A DNA stretch of 64,000 nucleotides from Phaeosaccion multiseriatum. Taxonomy: Eukaryota; Ochrophyta, other classes. This document shows, piece after piece, positions 57,674 through 64,000 of this stretch; the first letter of the stretch is position 1; the number at the start of each line of letters is the position of its first letter. Both the position numbers and the translations under genes were made by a program. The notes under the pieces are model-generated. The model made no database searches. It was given only the letters and a program-made list of their open reading frames with translations, and was not told where the DNA came from. The DNA lies in the NCBI GenBank assembly GCA_965112735.1, contig OZ218950.1, positions 1,488,001-1,552,000 of the forward strand. Direction: 5' to 3'.

Positions 57674-60600
57674 ATGCTCTCTCGCGTGGCACTCAGAGCT
57701 TCCGTGGTCCTGCGGACACCCACACCCGCCCTGAATGGCGCCCGGCGCGGACTGGCATCCTACGGAGGGGGTGTCAAGCGGAACATCAGTCAGAGCACAG
57801 GGGTGCGCTCGGCAGTGATGGAGGAGGACCTGTCGGATGACGCTATGCGGCCAGCCACACTGGACGTGAACATCGACCCCTCCTGCATCGTCAACTCGCA
57901 CACAGAGTGGGACCCTTTGGAGGAGGTCATCGTCGGTCGCGTGGAGGGCGCGACTGTGCCAGAGTGGCACGTGTCAGGGAAGGTGAGGAGGGCGGCAGGC
58001 AATACCGATGGCGGGTGGGTGCGGAGGGTTGGGTGTGGAGAAACGGGGGGGGGGGGGGGGTGGGGCCGTCGGAGGAGGAGGAGAGGGAAGCTTTGGCAAC
58101 AATCGATACCACGTCCGATGTTCTCTGCACTTTATGGTCGACGCTCTCTGCCCGGCCCCAAAGCAAGCAAAGCCCCATCTTCTCTCTCTCTCTCTCTCTC
58201 TCAGCCCACTCATCTGTGCTGTGATGCTGCTGCTCCTCTACTCCTCCTCCCTTGCGCTCACTCAGGCGGTGTGGCCACAGGGAACGTGGGACATGTACAA
58301 GACGCAGACAGGGGAGCCCTTCCCTCAGCACCTCATCGATGGAGGTACGACTGACTGACTGAATGACTATCTGACAGCCTGTGCCTGCCTGACTGACTGA
58401 CTGCCTGGTGGCCGACTGACTGACGGACCCCTTTCTTCGATTTCTGTCGGTTCTGTTTCCATGGCACCCTTCCTTCCTTCCTTCCTTCCTTCCTTCCTTC
58501 CTTCCTTCCTTCCTTCCTTCCTTCCTTCCTTCCTTCCTTCCTTCCTTCCTTCCTTCCTTCCTTCCTTCCTTCGTTTCTTCTTTCGTTCCTTCCTCCCTCC
58601 CTCCCTCCCTCCCTCCCTCCCTCCCTCCCTCCCTCCCTCCCTCCCTCCCTCCCTCCCTCCCTCCCTCCCTCCCTCCCTCCCTCCCTCCCTCCCTCCCTCC
58701 CTCCCTCCCTCCCTCCCTCCCTTTCTTCCTTCCTCCCTCCCTCCCTCCCTCCCTCCCTCCCTCCCTCCCTCCCTCCTTTCCTTCCTTGCCTTCTGCAGCC
58801 GCCGCGGAACTGGACAACTTGGCACATGTGCTCGAGCAGGAGGGAGTCATCGTGCAGCGCCCTGAGGCACGCGAGGGAGACTTTAACCAAGCGGTCAAGA
58901 CACCGGACTTTGAGTCGCCCACGCAATTGTATGCAGCCATGCCCAGGGATGTGCTTATCGTCGTTGGCAATCAGATCATTGAGGCACCCATGGCGTGGAG
59001 ATCGAGGTATGGTTGGGTAGCGGCGAGGGGAGGAGAAGGAAGCAGGGGCGGCAGCGGCCTAATTGACTGATTTAACTGACTGAGTGAGTGAATGAGTGAG
59101 TGAGCAAATGACGTGACTACTGAATGACTGAGTGAGTGACGGACTGACTGACTGACGGAATGTCTAAGGGACTGACTTGTCTGTCTGACTTACTAGTACT
59201 ACCTTGACAAATCCTTGACCTTGACCTTGGCCTTTACTGACGCAACTCCTCTCTTACCCCTCTGCGTGGTGTGTTCCCTTCACTCCTCCCTATCACCCCA
59301 CCCTACCGAAAAACAAAGGTTCTTCGAATACCGCCCCTTCCGCAAGCTCATCAAGGACTACTTCATGAAGGGTGGTGTGTGGACGGCCGCCCCCAAGCCC
59401 ACCATGTCGGACGATCTCTACGTCCCCGAGAACGAGTGGCAGGAGGGCCCAGGCAAGTTCGTGGTCAATGAGTTTGAGCCCACCTTCGATGCTGCGGAGT
59501 TTACACGCATGGGAAAGGACATCTTCACACAGGTGGGTGGGTGTAGTAAGGCAATCTGTGGGTTGGTTGGGTGTGAGTGGGTGGATGGGAGTTGGGGTGG
59601 GTGGGTGGGCGGGAGGGAGGGAGGGAGGGAGGGTGAGCTCTAGGAGCTAAACTTAACCAGTACTCTTGCTCTCCCCCCTCTCCATTCCCCTCTCCTTCCC
59701 TCCTTCCCTCATGCCCTCCTACCCTCACGCAGAGGTCGCAAGTGACGAACGAGTTCGGCATTGAGTGGATGAGGAGACAGCTTGGACCGGAGTACAACAT
59801 CCACGTCCTCGACTTCCAGGTTAGTTTGTTAGTTATATAGCTGTGCGATACATAACACCCATACACACGCACACACACATACACGCATACACATACACAC
59901 AGGCACTTGCTCATTGTTCGTGAGATATGGATGCAGTGATGTTGTGGGCCGGTAGTGCGTACCTCCGATCTCAATTGAGGCTCTACCGTTGGGCGTCACA
60001 CCCCTCCATTTGCGCCTTCCTTCTCCCCCTCGTTTTCGCGTCTCTTGGATACTGCTCTCATCCCCTCCCTCCTCCCTTCCTCTCTCTCTCTCTCTCCCTC
60101 CCTCCCTCCCTCCCTCCCTCCCTCCCTCCCTCCCTCCCTCCCTCCCTCCCTCCCTCCCTCCCTCCCTCCCTCCCTCCCTCCCTCCCTCCCTCCCTCCCTC
60201 CCTCCCTCCCTCCCTCCCTCCCTCCCTCCCTCCCTCCCTCCCTCCTTCCCTCCTTCCTCCTTCCTCCTTCCCTCCCTCCCTCCCTCCCTCCCTCCCTCCG
60301 ATGTGCTGTCGCGCAGGACAAGAACAGGTAGGAAACAGGACCAACAGTGCGTAAGCAGAAACCTGCCGAGGAGGAGGGAGGAAAGCGGATGAGACAGCAT
60401 CCAAGCATTGATCTTCGTATCCTCACGTTTCTCCTTCCCCTCTGCTCTTGCTCCTTGTTTGCCTTCTCCCATATGCCTCCTCGTGCTTACTCTTTCCTTC
60501 TCCCCACACAGCATGCATATTGACGGTACATTCGTGCCTCTCGGACCCGGCAAGGTAGGCCTTGGGGTGGGGTGAGCACAGGGAAGAGGGATGAGAGGAG

Positions 60601-61679
60601 GAGGGGGGATAGAGAGGAGGAATCTCCCCTCCTTCCTGCTTTCCTCCCCCTCGTCATGCTGCGCGCTTGCTAAGAGTAACGTTGTACCTCTCTGCTGTGC
60701 CCCACCTCCTGCTCTATCACCAACTGCTGTCTCACAACATGCTACTGCATCACCAACGGTTGTATCACGAACTGCCGTATCACCAATGTTGCAGGTGCTA
60801 GTGAACCCCAAGCGGCCCTGCATTACGGGGGAATCGCACAGCTTCTTCAAGTATCAGGGAGAGACAAGGGAGTATAAGCTCCCCGCCATGTTCAAGGTGA
60901 GGGGGGAGAGCAGCTCCGGGGCCACACACGCACACACACACATACGCACACCCTCGACACACACACACACAGAGAGAGAGAGAGACAGACGCACACATGT
61001 ACACACGCAGACACACGCGCACCAGTGCCTCTTCTCAAAATACCCCTCCCTACCCCTTTTCTGGCGGTCGTGATGCAGTGCAAAATCGATCCATGTATGT
61101 TAACCTTAGGTCTCTCCTTCCCTCCCTCCCTCCCTCCCTCCCTCCCTCCCTCCCTCCCTCCCTCCCTCCCTCCCTCCCTCCCTCCCTCCCTCCCTCCCTC
61201 CCTCTCTTATCCGCTTAAGGGCTGGGATGTGTTCGTGGCCCAAGAGCCCGTGCTGCCCAAGACGCACCCCCTCTTTTTCACATCGCCGTGGACTGCCACC
61301 GCTAACGTCATCTTGCTTGACGAGAAGCGCGTTGTGGTAGAGGCACACGAGGCCCCAACCATCAAGGTAGGGATGGGCGGGGTGGGGAGGGTAGGGTAGG
61401 GTAGGAGCGAAGATGATGGTGATGGTGGTGCACGCACTGGAGATGGAGGAGGGGAGGGGGGGTCGGCCCTCTTGGCTCTCTCTCCCTCCGTCCCACACAC
61501 ACACACGCATACACTTTCTTACTTGATGTACACTACCTGCATATACACAGGCCTTTGAAGACTGGGGCTTTGAAACCATCAAGGTGCCCTTCCGCCACTT
61601 CCTGCCCTTTGGAGGAAGCTTCCACTGCGCCACGTGCGACATTCGGCGACGCGGCACTCTACAGTCCTACTTTGACTGA
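57674..61679 (+). CDS. GATM: Mitochondrial glycine amidinotransferase (AGAT)
   Basis: Transfers the amidino group of arginine to glycine, giving guanidinoacetate and ornithine. Ten exons: 57674-57982, 58266-58344, 58799-59006, 59319-59532, 59733-59819, 60317-60327 (11 nt), 60512-60554, 60795-60896, 61220-61366 and 61551-61679. All are in phase; about 442 residues versus 423 in human. The N-terminus [20 protein letters not shown] is a mitochondrial presequence. Family text: '[20 protein letters not shown]', '[20 protein letters not shown]', '[13 protein letters not shown]', the catalytic His in MHIDGTF (split around the 11-nt exon), and the catalytic Cys in '[20 protein letters not shown]'. 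Creatine is not expected in algae, so guanidinoacetate or a related amidino product may be the end use. Huge CCTT/CCCT arrays fill introns 2, 5 and 8. Confidence 0.95.
58466..58794 (+). repeat. (CCTT)n then (CCCT)n array, AGAT intron 2
   Basis: About 105 nt of CCTT units is followed by about 185 nt of CCCT units, ending next to the acceptor at 58798. On the antisense it creates the false Glu-Gly-Arg/Lys frames. Confidence 0.96.
60091..60299 (+). repeat. (CCCT)n array, AGAT intron 5
   Basis: More than 150 nt of nearly perfect CCCT units, then mixed CCTT/CCCT units, just upstream of the 11-nt exon at 60317. Confidence 0.96.
60715..60794 (-). repeat. Cluster of four GTATCACCAACTGC-type motif copies at a splice acceptor
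   Basis: Reverse-complement copies of the dispersed motif lie at about 60715-60727, 60747-60760, 60761-60775 and 60776-60792, with one to three changes each. The last copy overlaps the CAG acceptor used for the exon at 60795. Confidence 0.75.
61112..61206 (+). repeat. (CCCT)n array, AGAT intron 8
   Basis: About 90 nt of CCCT units ending shortly before the acceptor at 61219. Confidence 0.95.
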
Positions 61680-62691
61680 GAGTAAAGGACTGAGCAGAGA
61701 GGGCAACACAGAGCAATAGAGAGCAGAGCCGAGCAGGAGAAGGTATGGAGGAGAGGCAGCGATGGTAGTCAATGCCAATGCAAGAAAGGGTCACAAGTTA
61801 AGTATGCAATGAGGCTGAGCCAGTCGTCACTTGTGGCTGAGGAGGAGATGCAGGCGATGGCAGTCAATGACAACGCAAGAGAGGCAGTACACTGTGAGTG
61901 AGAAAGGGAACAGGCAGCAAGGGGCAGTCCTTTGAATGAGCAGCAAGACAGAGAGACAGCGACGGAAACATGCAGCCCGGTTAGTTGCCGTGCTTGCAAT
62001 GATTGCCATCGCTCGTCTAGTGGAGAGGATTTGGGTTTACATAGGGTTCTTTCCACCCACAGTCGATGACAGTTGCTTTGGTCTATGTCGTGTGGCACAC
62101 ACACACAGACACTCACATACACACAGACACTCACATACACACACACACCCACACACACACACGCTGGCCGAGCTCTGGGTTCAATCCTCTCCCTTGGCAG
62201 GTGGGTACGCTCACTCTCCCCATCGTTCGGGTGAATGGATGCCTGGACGGATATCCGTTTTGAGGCTTTGGGAAGCAATGTCCGTCCAATTTTTCAACGC
62301 ATACATATATATATATATATATAGTACACATATATATATTGATGTACCAAACTATTCACAGCTTGTGTTGTGCCATTAATCGTGCCACTTGCTCTACCCA
62401 GCGCGCCTGTTGTGATAAGGATACAACAGCACGCCTCGTATAATAGAAAGACGGGCCAGGTAGTAAGTAGGCCAGCAGCTACGCGAGCAGGGCAATTCGT
62501 CTCTTGCGATTGTGATTTTTGACTCTCTTCCTCTCCCTTTCCAGCGCTCATTCCATCCTACGACGGGAGCCCAAGGACGGACCGAACGCTCTCCGACCGC
62601 TCGCTGTTCCAATGCAGTGCAACATGCGCGAAGGGGCGTTGTTTTTCTGTAACGGCAACCCGCTTTTGCTCTTATGATCGCCGTCCTATCA
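61680..62691. other. Convergent 3' region between AGAT and the small CaaX-like gene
   Basis: No gene is visible. It contains a near-duplicated CAATG-type short segment (about 61765-61875), CA repeats (62098-62160) and a TA-rich stretch (62306-62340). Confidence 0.55.
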
Positions 62692-62828
62692 TCAGCAAAT
62701 GGAGCATCTGCCGCCGCAGCCTATTCCGCCGCCGGATAGAATGGACGCAGTCGGCGGTGTAGTGCCCTCTTTTGAGTAGAACAGCTTGGACGAATACACC
62801 GTCTGGAGACAGAGACGGGACAGAGGGA

Positions 62829-62875
<47 letters not shown>

Positions 62876-63948
62876 CAGGGAGGAGAGTAGAGGAGAGAGT
62901 GTCAGGAGGGGTGGACGAAAGAGCACGAGAGAGTGTGATGAGAAAGCACGATGACTGGCCTTTGAGAACAGCAAAACGTTTCTCGCCCACATCCACCCAC
63001 ACACCCACACGCACATACGCACACACCCACACACATCGACACACACGCAATCACACGTGCACACACGCACGCGGACGACGACCGCGATCTTTCTCTCTGT
63101 TCCCCCCCCCCCCCCCACTCTCTCTCTCACCTCGACGAGGTCGTTTCCGTGCTCGTCTGCAAAGGAGACACTCCGCTTGTTCATAAACCTCCTGCGAGCG
63201 AGGGGGAGGGAGAACGGGAACGAACGCACGAATGGGGTGAGGTGAGTTATGTACGGGGCCCAAGACCCTCACAACGTGTGGTGGGAGCGAGGAGAGGATG
63301 GCACGCACATAAGCTGCTGGATAGAACAGTCAGGCGTATGGGCATAGGTCAGGCATATCGGCACACATGCGGGCCAAGACCAGCCAAAGCAGGTTACAAA
63401 CGTAAGAGCGTAGGGGATGTGGGTGCACACTTCGGTTGCAATCACAAGCGGTACCTCACACTACTCTGCTCTTGGTCCACTCCACTCGAGACACAACAAG
63501 ATAGTAGGTGCTCCGTGGTCACGAGGCCACAGAGCAGAACAAGCGACACAAGCAGAAGAATGCGCATCCATACACGCCTCTTCCACTAATGAGCTGGGCT
63601 GTCTACGGCCAGAATGCAGTCTGTCTGTCTGTCTGTCTGTCTGTGTGTCCGTCCACCACCACCACCACCACCACCACCACTCCCCCCTCCACCACCATCG
63701 GTTTGGTACTCTAGGCGCTCGTTTACTTACTGAGAGTTGGAGGAAGAGCCTTCGTCCATAGCCGTTGACGAATATCTGCTCGTCGTGCGCAGCTGAGAGG
63801 GGATCTTGCCGTTGTTTGATATCGCCCGTCTCATGTGCGCAGCTCTCCCTAACCCCCCACCAGGCACTGCGCCGCTGCCCCTGCGACTCGAGGGAAAGCT
63901 CTTTCTCCCTGCTGATCCCTCGGACTCTGCACTACTCGCACTATCCAT
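62692..63948 (-). CDS. Small protein with RVxF-like motif and CaaX-like C-terminus
   Basis: Three exons (minus), 63948-63731, 63191-63131 and 62802-62692, joined in phases 2 and 0, about 129 residues. Family not recognised with certainty. The N-terminal exon is Ser/Gly/Arg-rich (MDSASSAESEGSAGRKSFPS...). The middle exon reads 'RFMNKRSVSFADEHGNDLVE'; KRSVSF fits the protein phosphatase 1 docking consensus (R/K-x-V/I-x-F). The last exon reads 'TVYSSKLFYSKEG' and ends 'GGGIGCGGRCSIC', so the final four residues CSIC satisfy a CaaX prenylation pattern. Together this suggests a membrane-anchored phosphatase-binding protein; that is inference from two short motifs. An upstream exon beyond the window edge is possible. 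A GA tract (62836-62871) fills part of the second intron. Confidence 0.6.
62836..62871 (+). repeat. (GA)n microsatellite in the small-gene intron
   Basis: Pure GA dinucleotides, read as CT on the sense (minus) strand, 34 nt upstream of the exon 3 acceptor. Confidence 0.92.
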
Positions 63949-64000
63949 TTGGTGATCCCTTGTGGTATGAAGTCCCCCTGCCGCTGCCCCTGCCCCTGCC

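Noticed and set aside
57927-60850. Long minus-strand Glu-Gly-Arg and Glu-Gly-Arg-Lys proteins
   Set aside because: They are translations of the (CCCT)n/(CCTT)n intron arrays of the plus-strand AGAT gene.
62160-62215. tRNA-like GGGTTCAATCC string
   Set aside because: The flanking bases do not form a five-pair T-stem, and no acceptor or anticodon arms can be built around it.

Overview
The window is nuclear DNA of a photosynthetic eukaryote. Genes are broken by short GT-AG introns, GC content is high, and simple repeats (CCCT, CCTT, CTC/TTC, CT, CA and CAG families) are exceptionally dense. Proteasome, exosome, spliceosome, signal-peptidase, mitochondrial-ribosome and tRNA-methylation genes show it is eukaryotic. 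A pre-sequence of the signal-peptide-plus-aromatic-residue type used for secondary plastids, and a cytochrome b5 front-end fatty-acid desaturase whose N-terminus (MGRG...) recalls eustigmatophyte enzymes, suggest a stramenopile alga. The eustigmatophyte placement is inference from memory of the family; no search was run.

Layout, left to right. 1-4493: 3' part of a TANGO6/Rtp1-like HEAT-repeat gene (+). 6253-14894: a large low-complexity RS/RD-rich region running into a cyclin T/K/L-type box (+), probably one gene with two unresolved frame changes. 16130-17318: ankyrin protein (+). 18273-20632: exosome subunit RRP42/EXOSC7 (-). 20955-22458: small ankyrin protein (+). 23325-26575: proteasome lid subunit PSMD12/Rpn5 (-). 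27238-34003: WD40 protein with a long charged N-terminus (+). 34469-34850: mitochondrial ribosomal protein bL32m (-). 35488-37129: plastid-targeted protein of unknown function (+). 38632-39860: REX1B-domain-like protein (-). 40001-40551: TMEM208/SND2 (+). 42664-46150: Trm1 tRNA dimethyltransferase (+). 46469-47795: CWC15 (-). 48010-49174: SPCS2 (+). 49418-52472: LRR protein (-). 52861-54503: GSCFA-family protein (+). 55427-57079: front-end desaturase (-). 57674-61679: mitochondrial glycine amidinotransferase (+). 62692-63948: small protein with a PP1-docking-like motif and a CaaX-like end (-).

From 16 kb onward the genes alternate strand almost without exception. They form divergent pairs with short shared upstream regions and convergent pairs with shared 3' regions. 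The genes do not form one pathway; they are an ordinary mix of housekeeping functions, several of them linked to the secretory pathway (SPCS2, TMEM208/SND2, TANGO6-like) or to RNA processing (RRP42, CWC15, Trm1, cyclin).

Exon boundaries were derived by hand from GT/AG sites, reading-phase continuity and similarity to remembered family members. Nearly all internal junctions are phase-consistent; doubtful ones are flagged. The most unusual signal is a short dispersed motif, GCAGTTGGTGATAC, usually embedded in CAG repeats. It recurs in exons and introns of several unrelated genes and forms a cluster ending on a splice acceptor in the amidinotransferase gene.
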